From contig JAFAGC010000065.1 in NCBI GenBank assembly GCA_023423065.1, positions 1-59,191 of the forward strand: a stretch of 59,191 bases of DNA, in the 5' to 3' direction. This document shows, in pieces, positions 23,735 through 31,994 of this stretch; position 1 is the stretch's first letter; each line of letters begins with the position of its first letter. The DNA comes from Pseudomonadota bacterium (lineage in GTDB: Bacteria; Pseudomonadota; Gammaproteobacteria; Steroidobacterales; Steroidobacteraceae). Position numbers and translations under genes: made by a program. The notes under the pieces were generated by a model that was not told where the DNA came from, made no database searches, and saw only the letters and a program-made list of their open reading frames with translations.

Positions 23735-25249
23735 GTGACGTACGCGAGCCTGCGCGAATTCCTGCGGGTCCTCGAGCAACGCGGCGACCTCAAGCGTGTG
23801 CCATTCATCGTCGATCCGGATCTCGAGATGACCCAACTTTGCCGGCGCAGTTTGCGGGAGGGCGGTCCGGCCTTGTGGTTCGAGGCCGCGAAAGGCAGCG
23901 ATATGCCCGTGCTCGGCAATTTGTTCGGCACCACGAGTCGCGTTGCCGCGGCGCTGGGCCACCAGGATGTCGCGGCATTGCGCGACGTTGGCGCGATGTT
24001 GAGCCGCCTCAAGGATCCGCAATGGCCGGACACCGTCGGCGCCGCGCTCGAGCGGCTGCCGATATTCATGCCGCTGCTCACCGCCGCGCCGCGAGTCGTG
24101 CAGAAGCCCGCGTGCCACGAGGTGATCCTCGAAGGGCCGGACGTCGACCTTTCGAAACTGCCGGTGTGGAAATGCTGGCCGGAAGACGCTGGGAGACTCA
24201 TCACCTGGGGCATCGTGGTCACGCGCGGCACCCGCAAACCGCGCCAGAACGTGGCTATCTACCGCCAGCAGGTCATCGGCCGCAATCGCGTCATCATGCG
24301 CTGGCTGTCGCAGCGCGGCGGTGCGCTCGATTTCCGCGACTGGCAACGCAGCCATCCCGGCAAGCCGTTTCCGGTCGTCGTCGCGATCGGACCGGATCCG
24401 GGCCTGCTCATCGCGGCCACGGCCCCGATTCCGGACAGCGTTTCGGAGTACCAGTTCGCGGGGCTCCTGCGCCGGCGCCGCACCGAGGTGTGGCGCAGCA
24501 GGACGGGACTCGACGCGCCGGCATCCGCGGAGATCGTGTTCGAAGGGCACATCCTGCCGGGCGACGAGGCGCTCGAAGGCCCGTTCGGCGATCACACGGG
24601 TTACTACAACAGCCAGGCGCGCTTTCCGGTGCTCACCATCGAACGCATGTGTTTGCGGCGCGATGCGTTCTATCACGGCGGATACATGGGTCGGTCACCC
24701 CTGGACGAACCCTCCGTGCTCGCCATGTCGCTCAACGAGATGTTCGTGCCGATGCTGCAGCGCTCGTATCCGGAGATCGTGGACTTCTACCTGCCACCGG
24801 AGGCCTGTTCGTATCGCGTCGCGGTGGTGAGCATCCGCAAGGCATACGCGGGCCACGCGCGCCAGGTCATGCAGGCCGTGTGGTCATACCTGCGACAGTT
24901 CCTCTACATCAAGTTCGTCATCGTGACGGACGACGACATCGACGTGCGCAACTGGCAGGAAGTGATCTGGGCGCTGTCCACCCGCGTCGATCCGGCACGC
25001 GACTCTCACTTCGTGCGGCGCACGCCGATCGATTACCTCGACTTCGCGAGCCCGGTGGCGGGCCTGGGATCGAAGCTCGGTATCGACGCGACCCACAAGT
25101 TGCCCGGTGAAACCCGGCGCACCTGGGGCCGTGCGATCGGGATGAGCGCCGACGTCGTCAGGCGCACCGACGAGATGTGGGCGCGCCTCGCGGGCGCCGC
25201 GCGCACGAATGATCCAGATCAAGGAGACCCGTACCTCTGCCGGTTGTAA
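23735..25249 (+). CDS. ubiD: Polyprenyl-4-hydroxybenzoate decarboxylase UbiD
   Basis: UbiD removes the carboxyl group of octaprenyl-4-hydroxybenzoate in ubiquinone synthesis using the prenylated FMN made by UbiX (no ubiX gene is in this window). The protein is 504 residues from GTG at 23735, giving the usual beginning TYASLREFLRVLEQRGDLKR; the longer frame runs back into ubiT. Active-site marks are NVAIYRQQVIGRNRVIMRWL (FMN phosphate and Arg region) and EALEGPFGDHTGYYN with the catalytic Glu. It sits between ubiT and fabA and needs no oxygen, so it fits the anaerobic set. Confidence 0.93.
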   Translation: MTYASLREFLRVLEQRGDLKRVPFIVDPDLEMTQLCRRSLREGGPALWFEAAKGSDMPVLGNLFGTTSRVAAALGHQDVAALRDVGAMLSRLKDPQWPDTVGAALERLPIFMPLLTAAPRVVQKPACHEVILEGPDVDLSKLPVWKCWPEDAGRLITWGIVVTRGTRKPRQNVAIYRQQVIGRNRVIMRWLSQRGGALDFRDWQRSHPGKPFPVVVAIGPDPGLLIAATAPIPDSVSEYQFAGLLRRRRTEVWRSRTGLDAPASAEIVFEGHILPGDEALEGPFGDHTGYYNSQARFPVLTIERMCLRRDAFYHGGYMGRSPLDEPSVLAMSLNEMFVPMLQRSYPEIVDFYLPPEACSYRVAVVSIRKAYAGHARQVMQAVWSYLRQFLYIKFVIVTDDDIDVRNWQEVIWALSTRVDPARDSHFVRRTPIDYLDFASPVAGLGSKLGIDATHKLPGETRRTWGRAIGMSADVVRRTDEMWARLAGAARTNDPDQGDPYLCRL

Positions 25250-25250
25250 T
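25209..25250 (+). promoter_or_regulatory. FNR-type promoter of fabA-fabB, apparently leaderless
   Basis: ATGATCCAGATCAA (25209-25222) matches the FNR consensus at 9 of 10 bases, centred at 25215.5, exactly 41.5 bases before the fabA ATG at 25257. TGTAAT at 25245-25250 is a good -10 at -12 to -7 relative to that ATG. No ribosome-binding sequence precedes the ATG. The box lies within the last codons of ubiD. Confidence 0.75.
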
Positions 25251-25256
25251 GCGCGC

Positions 25257-25829
25257 ATGCACGACGTCGCCATCGCGTCGGGTCACGACCCGATCGCATC
25301 CCGCAAGAATTCCTATTCGTTCGAAGAGCTGATCGCCTGCGGAGAAGGGGAACTGTTCGGACCCAACACCCCGCGATTGCCGATCGGCCAGATGCGCATG
25401 ATCGATCGCATCACGTGGATTTCCGACAGCGGCGGCGCGTACGGCAAAGGCGAAATACGTGCCGAACTCGACATCCATCCCTCGATGTGGTTCTTCGCCT
25501 GTCATTTTCGCGGCGACCCGGTGATGCCGGGCTGTCTCGGCCTCGACGCCCTGTGGCAACTCATCGGCTTTCATCTTGCGTGGAGCGGGCACAAGGGACT
25601 GGGCAGGGCGCTGGGCGTGGACGAGGTGCGCTTCTTCGGGCAGGTGTTGCCGCACGTGAAGCGCGTGACGTACCGGGTCGACATCAAGCGGATCGTCGTG
25701 CGCAAGCTCATCATGGTCACGGGCGATGGCTCGCTCGCGGCGGATGGGCGGGAGATCTACACGGCCCGTGGGCTGAAAGTCGGACTCTTCGACGGCAACA
25801 ACCTGCTCGAGCCCGTGGGAGCCGGTTGA
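25257..25829 (+). CDS. fabA: 3-hydroxydecanoyl-ACP dehydratase/isomerase
   Basis: FabA dehydrates 3-hydroxydecanoyl-ACP and isomerises the double bond to cis-3, the branch point to unsaturated fatty acids that needs no oxygen. The protein is 190 residues. It has NSYSFEELIACGEGELFGP, the catalytic-His strand WFFACHFRGDPVMPGCLG, and DALWQLIGFHLAWSG with the catalytic Asp. The ATG at 25257 is chosen because the family begins there and the promoter points to it. The stop overlaps the fabB start by one base (TGATG), as in the fabA-fabB operons of pseudomonads. Confidence 0.95.
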   Translation: MHDVAIASGHDPIASRKNSYSFEELIACGEGELFGPNTPRLPIGQMRMIDRITWISDSGGAYGKGEIRAELDIHPSMWFFACHFRGDPVMPGCLGLDALWQLIGFHLAWSGHKGLGRALGVDEVRFFGQVLPHVKRVTYRVDIKRIVVRKLIMVTGDGSLAADGREIYTARGLKVGLFDGNNLLEPVGAG

Positions 25830-27037
25830 TGCGTCGCGTGGTCGTGACGGGCATGGGGATCGTTTCGTGTCTCGGTAATGATCTCGACACCGTGAGCAGC
25901 GCGCTATGCGACGGAAAGTCGGGAATCCGCGCCGCGCCCGGGTATGCGGACATGGGGCTGCGCAGCCAGGTAGCCGGAATTCCGCGGTTCGAGATCGAGA
26001 AACACATCGATCGGCGCGATTTACGATTCATGGGAGATGCCGCCGCGTTTGCTGCCGCGGCTTTGGGTCAAGCCGTCGCAGACAGCGGGTTGACCGGGAA
26101 CCAGGTCAGCAATCCCCGAAGCGGTCTTATCGCTGGGACTGGCGGCGGCTCTCCCGCCAACGTCGTCGAATCCGCGGACACATTGCGCGCCCGCGGCGTG
26201 CGCAAGGTCGGCCCGACGCGCGTGCCGCGCACCATGTGCAGCACTGTCGCCGCCTGCCTCGCGACTACCTACCGAATACAGGGCGTGAGTTACTCGGTGA
26301 CGTCCGCGTGCGCGACCAGTGCGCATTGCATCGGCGCCGCGGCCGAGCAGATCCGTTGGGGCAACCAGGACGTGATGTTCTGCGGCGGGGGCGAGGAGGA
26401 GCACTGGTCGCTCACGGCGCTGTTCGATGCCATGGGCGCGTTATCCACCGCGCGCAACGACGCGCCCGAAACGGCCTCGCGCGCCTACGACACGCAGCGC
26501 GACGGGTTCGTGATCGCGAGCGGCGGCGGCATGCTCGTTCTCGAATCGCTCGATCACGCGCGCGCCCGCAACGCGAAGATCTACGCGGAACTCGTCGGCT
26601 TCGGCGTCACCGCCGACGGGGCGGACATGGTGCAGCCATCCGGCGAAGGGGCCGTCCGCTGCATGCGCCAGGCATTGAGCTCGGTGTCCCGCCCGATCGA
26701 CTATCTCAATACGCACGGCACATCGACACCGCTCGGCGACGTGATCGAGCTGCGCGCGGTGCGCGAGGTGTTCGGCGCGGGCGCACCGCCCATCTCCTCG
26801 ACGAAATCCCTGTCCGGGCACTCGCTCGGCGCCGCCGGTGTCCACGAGGCTATCTACAGCCTGCTCATGATGCGCGACGGTTTTCTGGCGGGCTCCGCCA
26901 ACATCGGTGAACTCGATCCGGAGTGCGCCGCGTATCCGATCCTGCGCGAATCGCGGGAGCTGTTCGTGGACACCGTGATGTCAAACAGCTTCGGATTCGG
27001 CGGTACGAACGCGTCGCTGGTGTTTCAGCGGATTTGA
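25829..27037 (+). CDS. fabB: Beta-ketoacyl-ACP synthase I
   Basis: FabB elongates the cis-3-decenoyl-ACP made by FabA. The protein is 402 residues with RRVVVTGMGIVSCLGNDLD, the nucleophile Cys in YSVTSACATSAHCIGAAAEQ, and the two catalytic His in LNTHGTSTPLGDV and KSLSGHSLGAAGVHE. The C-terminal GFGGTNASLVFQRI is also typical. The start overlaps the fabA stop, and there is no promoter between them, so fabB depends on the FNR-type promoter at 25209-25250. Confidence 0.95.
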   Translation: MRRVVVTGMGIVSCLGNDLDTVSSALCDGKSGIRAAPGYADMGLRSQVAGIPRFEIEKHIDRRDLRFMGDAAAFAAAALGQAVADSGLTGNQVSNPRSGLIAGTGGGSPANVVESADTLRARGVRKVGPTRVPRTMCSTVAACLATTYRIQGVSYSVTSACATSAHCIGAAAEQIRWGNQDVMFCGGGEEEHWSLTALFDAMGALSTARNDAPETASRAYDTQRDGFVIASGGGMLVLESLDHARARNAKIYAELVGFGVTADGADMVQPSGEGAVRCMRQALSSVSRPIDYLNTHGTSTPLGDVIELRAVREVFGAGAPPISSTKSLSGHSLGAAGVHEAIYSLLMMRDGFLAGSANIGELDPECAAYPILRESRELFVDTVMSNSFGFGGTNASLVFQRI

Positions 27038-27519
27038 TGAACGTCGGTCAGACGCGGGAGCAGGCGCTCGCGGCTGAAGTTAGCCGCCAACCCCGACGGC
27101 CCGGTTGAGCTCCGCGGCGCTTATAGGCGCACGCCTACACAAGAGCGTGAACTGGACAGGCACACTGCCCGGGCATTTGAACGAACCTGCCGCCCGGGGA
27201 GCGATTCGGGGACGGCCCTGTTAGGTCGATTGGGCGATCGCGGACCGAATGCTGCGGCGCAGGGCGGCGGCAATTTTCCAATAACGAAACGGCGACCGGA
27301 TTCGCCGCGCGCATGGGCATCGTCCACGCTTGACTATCCACTCGCGTTGGAGGAAGTTAGAGGCAGGCAGGGAGCGCCGGAATCTCACGACAAGAGGCGA
27401 AGGATCGCTCCCGTCGTTCGCAATTCTGAACAGATAACTAACTAGTTCACGCGGTGGGCGCGGTGACGGATCGTCACGCCTGCGCGCGCCGTGCGGAACG
27501 ATGCAAAGGGAGATTGCAC
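27038..27519. other. Long intergenic region without a convincing gene
   Basis: I find no gene in these 480 bases. Two weak structures stand out: a possible hairpin after fabB (GCGGCT at 27070-27075 with AGCCGC at 27082-27087) and the short palindrome TAGGCG-CA-CGCCTA at 27124-27137. The region must carry the promoter of the secreted pair that follows. Confidence 0.4.
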
Positions 27520-28107
27520 ATGAGATTCCTCAGCGCGGCACTTTGTGCCGGATTGATAGCCGCGTTCGCGCCGCCGGGCGCGCACGCGACGACCGTCAAG
27601 CACCTCGACCTTCCGCACATGGCGTCGTCCGCCGCCCGCGTTTTTCGCGGCACGGTGACCGACGTGCGTCCGGGAGTCATCAAGGTCGGCGGTGGAGAAC
27701 TCGCGACCACCATTTACCGCATCCGCGTGACCGAAGCCTTCAAGGGCGAGTTCGCGACCTTCAAGGACGTCACGTACGCCGACGTCGAGATGTTCGGCGG
27801 CATCAAGGGTAAATCCGCGGGCAACGGCGTACGGCACTTTTCCGCTTTCCGCGACATGCCGGTGCTCGAGCGGGGACGGGAGTACCTCCTGTTCCTGACC
27901 GCCGAGAGCAGCATCGCGCTGTCGAGCCCCGTCGGCCTCGCGCAGGGTCTGTTCGAAATCGACACTTCGATTCCGAGCGAGCCGACCGCGAACCGCATGA
28001 GCAATGCGGGCCTTGCCGCGGACATCGAGAAGGGCCCGATTCCCTATTCGCAGCTGGCCGAGCGCGTACGCAGGATCATCGCCGAGCAAGGAGGGGTACG
28101 CCGATGA
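27520..28107 (+). CDS. Secreted protein of unknown function, coupled to the metzincin-like protein
   Basis: This 195-residue exported protein begins with a signal peptide (MRFLSAALCAGLIAAFAPPG, cut near AHA-TT). The ATG at 27520 has AGGGAG upstream at the right distance; the longer frame to 27454 has no such site. The mature part is beta-rich and reads like an OB- or netrin-like fold (VFRGTVTDVRPGVIKVGGGE, YRIRVTEAFKGEFATFKDVT, GREYLLFLTAES). Such folds occur in metalloprotease inhibitors, so an inhibitor or chaperone role for the neighbouring protease is a fair guess. The stop overlaps the next start (ATGA at 28104), which ties the two together. Confidence 0.7.
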   Translation: MRFLSAALCAGLIAAFAPPGAHATTVKHLDLPHMASSAARVFRGTVTDVRPGVIKVGGGELATTIYRIRVTEAFKGEFATFKDVTYADVEMFGGIKGKSAGNGVRHFSAFRDMPVLERGREYLLFLTAESSIALSSPVGLAQGLFEIDTSIPSEPTANRMSNAGLAADIEKGPIPYSQLAERVRRIIAEQGGVRR

Positions 28108-30833
28108 ACACCCTCAAGAAACTCGTTCTCGCGTTGCTCGCGTCACCCTTGCTCGTCGCCGCGCCCGCGCAGGCCGCGGGTCCGCTCGCGAACTGCGACG
28201 ACGGCGTGCCGTACCTGTGGCCCAACGGTGGCCGCAACATCACCTGGAATGCCGACCTTGGCGGTCTCGGCAACCTGACCAAGGCCGAGGCCGACGAATT
28301 CGTCGCGACATCCTTCGAGGAGTGGACGAATGTCGCGAGCTCCACCATCGGCTTCGTGCAGGGTCCCGACCTGCCGGTCGACGTCGACGAGACCAACTTC
28401 CTCGAGTACTACGAAGCGACCGAGCCAGACGGCTTGTCCGCGATCGTCTATGACGACACGGGAGCCATCTTCGAGCTGCTGTTCGGCGCCGACTCGGGTG
28501 TGCTCGGTTTCGCCGGGCCGGAGTTCGGGGATCCCGCGACCTGCACGATCACCGAAGGTCTCGCGTTCCTCAACGGTCCGGAGTTCGTGGATCCGCTGGC
28601 GGCGCTGTCCATCATGGTTCACGAGTTCGGCCACTTCAGCAATCTCGCGCACGCGCAGACCAACGGCGGCATCCTGCTGGGCATCGCCGTCGGCGAGGCG
28701 GAGCCAAGCGGTCCGGCGCCGGCGAATACGTTCGGCACCCCGACCGTCGCGGACTTCGCGAGCCAGGGATTGCTCGAGACCATGTATCCATTCTTCTTCG
28801 GCAGCGGCTTCGGAGAGGAGGAGCTGGGGCTCGACGACATCGTGTCGGTTTCGCGCCTGTACCCGGAGGCTGACTACCTTGCCACGACCGCCACCGTGCA
28901 CGGGAGCATATTCGCTCCCAACGGCACGACGCGGATCTCGGGCATCAACGTCATCGCGCGCAACGTCGCCAACCCGTTCCTCGATGCGGTGTCGGCGCTG
29001 TCGGGAGATTTCACCGACGAGGTCGATCCCGCGGCGAGCGCGGTCGTGGGAACCTACAAGTTCACGGGACTGACTCCGGGTGCGCAGTACGCGGTCTACG
29101 TCGACGGAATTCTCGACGGCGGATTCTCGACGCCGCCCCGCAGCCTGCCGGGACCCGAGGAGTTCCACAGCGGCGCGGCCGAGTCGAACAGCGACGCGCC
29201 CGGTACCTACGTCGCCGTGTCGGCGGCGGCGGGCGCGACGCGCAGCGGCGTCAACGTGATCTTCAACGTGCCTCGCGAGGGCGATCCGTTGCTGGTCGGT
29301 GACGACGGCTTCGTCGAACTGTTCACGCCGTTCCCGATCGACTTCTGCGGCGAGCGATTCACGTCGTTGTTCGTGAACGCAAACGGCAGCGTGACGTTCG
29401 GCCGCCCCGACAGCACGTACCTCGAAACGACGCGGGTCCACCTGAGTGGACCGCCGCGCATCGCGGGCCTGTGGGACGACCTCAATGCCAGTGCCGGCGG
29501 CACGGTGACCTTCGAAGAATCGGGGAACACCTTCACCGTCCGCTGGGACGGCGTGCCGGAATATCCCGCGGTTGGAGCGAACACTTTCTCCATCACGCTC
29601 AACCGGAAGAACGTCCTCGGCGAACTACTGGGCCCGGTGGCCGGCAATCCGTTCTCGATCAGCTACGGCTCGTTGAGCGCCGCGGATGGTCTCGCCGGAT
29701 TCAGCTGTGGCGGCGGCCATACGAGTGGTTACGAGGAGGAGTCGGATCTGAGTGCGGCGAGGGGCGCCATGGGTGGGCTCGTTTCGATCCCCGCGATCTT
29801 CGAGGACCTGGTCGGGACGACTCCCGGCGAGACCGTCGACCTGCGCGGCACGTTGCGCTTCAACGGCGTGAACCGGATCGTCGACCTGACCGAGATCCGG
29901 CGCAACGACAGCATCGCGCGCGCGACGCCGTTGCTGCGCCTGCCATTCGACAGCGCGAATCCCGCGTTCGCGACGGTGATCGATCCCGAGCGTGACGACG
30001 TCGACTACTACAGCTTCCAGGTGAAGGCGGGCGACGTGCTCGCGATCGAGGTCGTGCGCGGCGACATCGACAGCGTGATCGGCGTGTTCGACGCCGATAC
30101 CGGAGAGCTGCTCGCGATCGACGACGACGGCGGCAACGGCCTGCTGTCGCGGCTGATTCTCCAGGCACAGGAGGACCTTCGCCTCGCGGTCGCGGTGTCC
30201 ACCTACCCGGACATCGAGTTCATCGGTATCGGCGAATCGAAGGGAAGGTACTCGCTGTACGTGAATACGTACCGCGGCACGCCGCTCGATCTCGGCGACG
30301 ACGACTCGGCGGCGGTCGCCCTTGGCAAGTCGTTCAAGTTCAACGGTGTCAACTACGACTCGCTGTTCGTGAACTCGAACGGCAGCCTGTCGTTCGGCAA
30401 CGGCGATCCGAGTTACGACGCCAACGTGCCCGACTTCCTGGCCGGGCCGCCGCGCATCGCGCCGCTGTGGACGGATTTCGACCCGACCGGATTCCTGGGC
30501 AATCCGGGACTGGTGCTGGTCGACGGAAACGCGCGCCCCGCCACCGTGCACTTCATCAGCGTCAGCGAGTTCTTCTCGAGCGATCCCAACTACTTCACGA
30601 CCGAGCTCCACGATCGTTTCGGCGGCATCGCCATCAAGTGGGGACCGACCGCGCGCGGGGAGGGCATCGTCGGCGTGACGCAGGGAGGAGGCGTGACCGA
30701 TCCCGGCGAGATCGATCTGAGCCGGCACGGGCTGCGCGCCATCGGGACGAACTACGAGAACTTCGAGATCAACACGTCCACGAAAGGCGTCAGCGACTTC
30801 GACCTGTTCTTCGACGAGTTGTATTCCAGGTAG
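28104..30833 (+). CDS. Large secreted metzincin-like metalloprotease with PPC and nidogen-like domains
   Basis: This 909-residue exported protein has a signal peptide (MNTLKKLVLALLASPLLVAA, cut near AQA-AG). The N-terminal domain carries MVHEFGHFSNLAHAQ: His173, Glu174, His177 and His183 form HExxHxxxxxH, the metzincin zinc site, but the usual Gly (HExxHxxGxxH) is Asn. A later LLETMYPFF may supply the Met-turn. A carboxypeptidase-like beta segment follows (about 258-330). Two similar units with FTSLFVNANGSVTFG (about 415) and YDSLFVNSNGSLSFG (about 755) resemble nidogen-type beta domains. Between them is a pre-peptidase C-terminal (PPC) domain (about 600-730, DDVDYYSFQVKAGDVLAIEV). Substrate and secretion beyond the periplasm are unknown. 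It is coupled to the gene before it. Confidence 0.78.
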   Translation: MNTLKKLVLALLASPLLVAAPAQAAGPLANCDDGVPYLWPNGGRNITWNADLGGLGNLTKAEADEFVATSFEEWTNVASSTIGFVQGPDLPVDVDETNFLEYYEATEPDGLSAIVYDDTGAIFELLFGADSGVLGFAGPEFGDPATCTITEGLAFLNGPEFVDPLAALSIMVHEFGHFSNLAHAQTNGGILLGIAVGEAEPSGPAPANTFGTPTVADFASQGLLETMYPFFFGSGFGEEELGLDDIVSVSRLYPEADYLATTATVHGSIFAPNGTTRISGINVIARNVANPFLDAVSALSGDFTDEVDPAASAVVGTYKFTGLTPGAQYAVYVDGILDGGFSTPPRSLPGPEEFHSGAAESNSDAPGTYVAVSAAAGATRSGVNVIFNVPREGDPLLVGDDGFVELFTPFPIDFCGERFTSLFVNANGSVTFGRPDSTYLETTRVHLSGPPRIAGLWDDLNASAGGTVTFEESGNTFTVRWDGVPEYPAVGANTFSITLNRKNVLGELLGPVAGNPFSISYGSLSAADGLAGFSCGGGHTSGYEEESDLSAARGAMGGLVSIPAIFEDLVGTTPGETVDLRGTLRFNGVNRIVDLTEIRRNDSIARATPLLRLPFDSANPAFATVIDPERDDVDYYSFQVKAGDVLAIEVVRGDIDSVIGVFDADTGELLAIDDDGGNGLLSRLILQAQEDLRLAVAVSTYPDIEFIGIGESKGRYSLYVNTYRGTPLDLGDDDSAAVALGKSFKFNGVNYDSLFVNSNGSLSFGNGDPSYDANVPDFLAGPPRIAPLWTDFDPTGFLGNPGLVLVDGNARPATVHFISVSEFFSSDPNYFTTELHDRFGGIAIKWGPTARGEGIVGVTQGGGVTDPGEIDLSRHGLRAIGTNYENFEINTSTKGVSDFDLFFDELYSR

Positions 30834-31007
30834 TCGGAATGTCGAACGAGGGAGGCGGTCGCCGGCAACGGCGGCCGCCTCATTTCGCGAGCGGATCGCC
30901 GGCGACCTTTGTCGGCGATCGCTGGCGAACGGTGCTCGAATGTGAGGGGGAAATCCGACCCGCCTTCCGATCGCGATTCCCACGCGTCCAGCGTCGAATG
31001 CGGCCTC

Positions 31008-31907
31008 ATGCAGCCACGTGGATTCGTAGAAGTCCTCAAGACCGCCGCGCAGCGCTGGCTCGATCGCGATGCGTTCGAGCACGCGTCGGCGCTCGCGTTC
31101 TGCACGTTGTTCTCGCTCGCGCCGCTCGTGATCATCGTCGTGGCGATCGTCGGAATGGTCTTCGGTGAAGACGCCGCGAGCGGTCAGATCTCGGCCGCGA
31201 TCACGGACATCGTTGGCTCCCGTGCGGCGACGGCCATCGAGGAAGCGGTGCGGCGCTCACGCGTGGAAGAGGCCGGCCTGTGGCCGACGATCGCGGGATT
31301 CGGAGCGCTGATCTTCGGCGCGACGACCGTGTTCGCGCAGATGCAGGCGTCGCTCAACAAGTTCTGGGGCGTGCGCGCGAAGCCCACGCGCAGCGGCATC
31401 CTGACGTTCATCACCGTGCGGCTGCTGTCGCTGAGCATGGTGCTGATCATCGGCTTCCTGATGCTCACGTCGTTCGTGCTGAGCGTCGCGATCGCGGGCA
31501 TCATCGAATACGCGAGCGACTGGATTCCGATCCCCGGCATCGCCGTCGCGGCGATCGAACTCGTGGTGTCGCTGGCCGTTACGACAGTCCTCTTCGGCTT
31601 GCTGTTCAAGGTGCTGCCCGATGTGTACATGCAATGGGCGGACGTCTGGCGCGGCGCGTTCATCACGGCGCTGCTCTTCGCGATCGGCAAGTACCTCATC
31701 TCGCTGTACCTGACGCACGTCGCGCCCGCCTCGACGTTCGGCGCGGCGGGATCGCTGGTGCTGGTGCTGATGTGGGTTTACTACTCGTCGCTGATCCTGT
31801 TCTTCGGAACGTGCCTGACCATTGCCACGATCCTGGTGCGGGGCGATGAAGTCATTCCGAAGAAGACGGCGGTGCGGACGAGCATCGTGCTCGAACAGAA
31901 CGCCTGA
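31008..31907 (+). CDS. YihY/BrkB family inner-membrane protein
   Basis: This 299-residue integral membrane protein belongs to the YihY/BrkB family, once mislabelled ribonuclease BN. It has about six hydrophobic segments, the family pattern HASALAFCTLFSLAPLVIIV in the first segment, LWGVRAK-like FWGVRAKPTRSG, and the C-terminal SLVLVLMWVYYSSLILFFG. The ATG at 31008 is preferred to the start of the longer frame at 30909 because family members begin close to the first helix. The molecular role of the family is not settled. Confidence 0.88.
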   Translation: MQPRGFVEVLKTAAQRWLDRDAFEHASALAFCTLFSLAPLVIIVVAIVGMVFGEDAASGQISAAITDIVGSRAATAIEEAVRRSRVEEAGLWPTIAGFGALIFGATTVFAQMQASLNKFWGVRAKPTRSGILTFITVRLLSLSMVLIIGFLMLTSFVLSVAIAGIIEYASDWIPIPGIAVAAIELVVSLAVTTVLFGLLFKVLPDVYMQWADVWRGAFITALLFAIGKYLISLYLTHVAPASTFGAAGSLVLVLMWVYYSSLILFFGTCLTIATILVRGDEVIPKKTAVRTSIVLEQNA

Positions 31908-31994
31908 AGGCCGATACAAAATCTGAACATTTTCGAAAGCCGGCGCGGCGATCCTCTTCCCTGCGGACTTGCACGCGATACGGAGTAGTTCGAA

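Noticed and set aside
24321..24830. Ser/Arg-rich frame inside ubiD
   Set aside because: Out-of-frame reading of a well-conserved enzyme.
27038..27519. Possible riboswitch or small RNA in the long gap after fabB
   Set aside because: I could not build a convincing conserved fold; only short inverted repeats are present.
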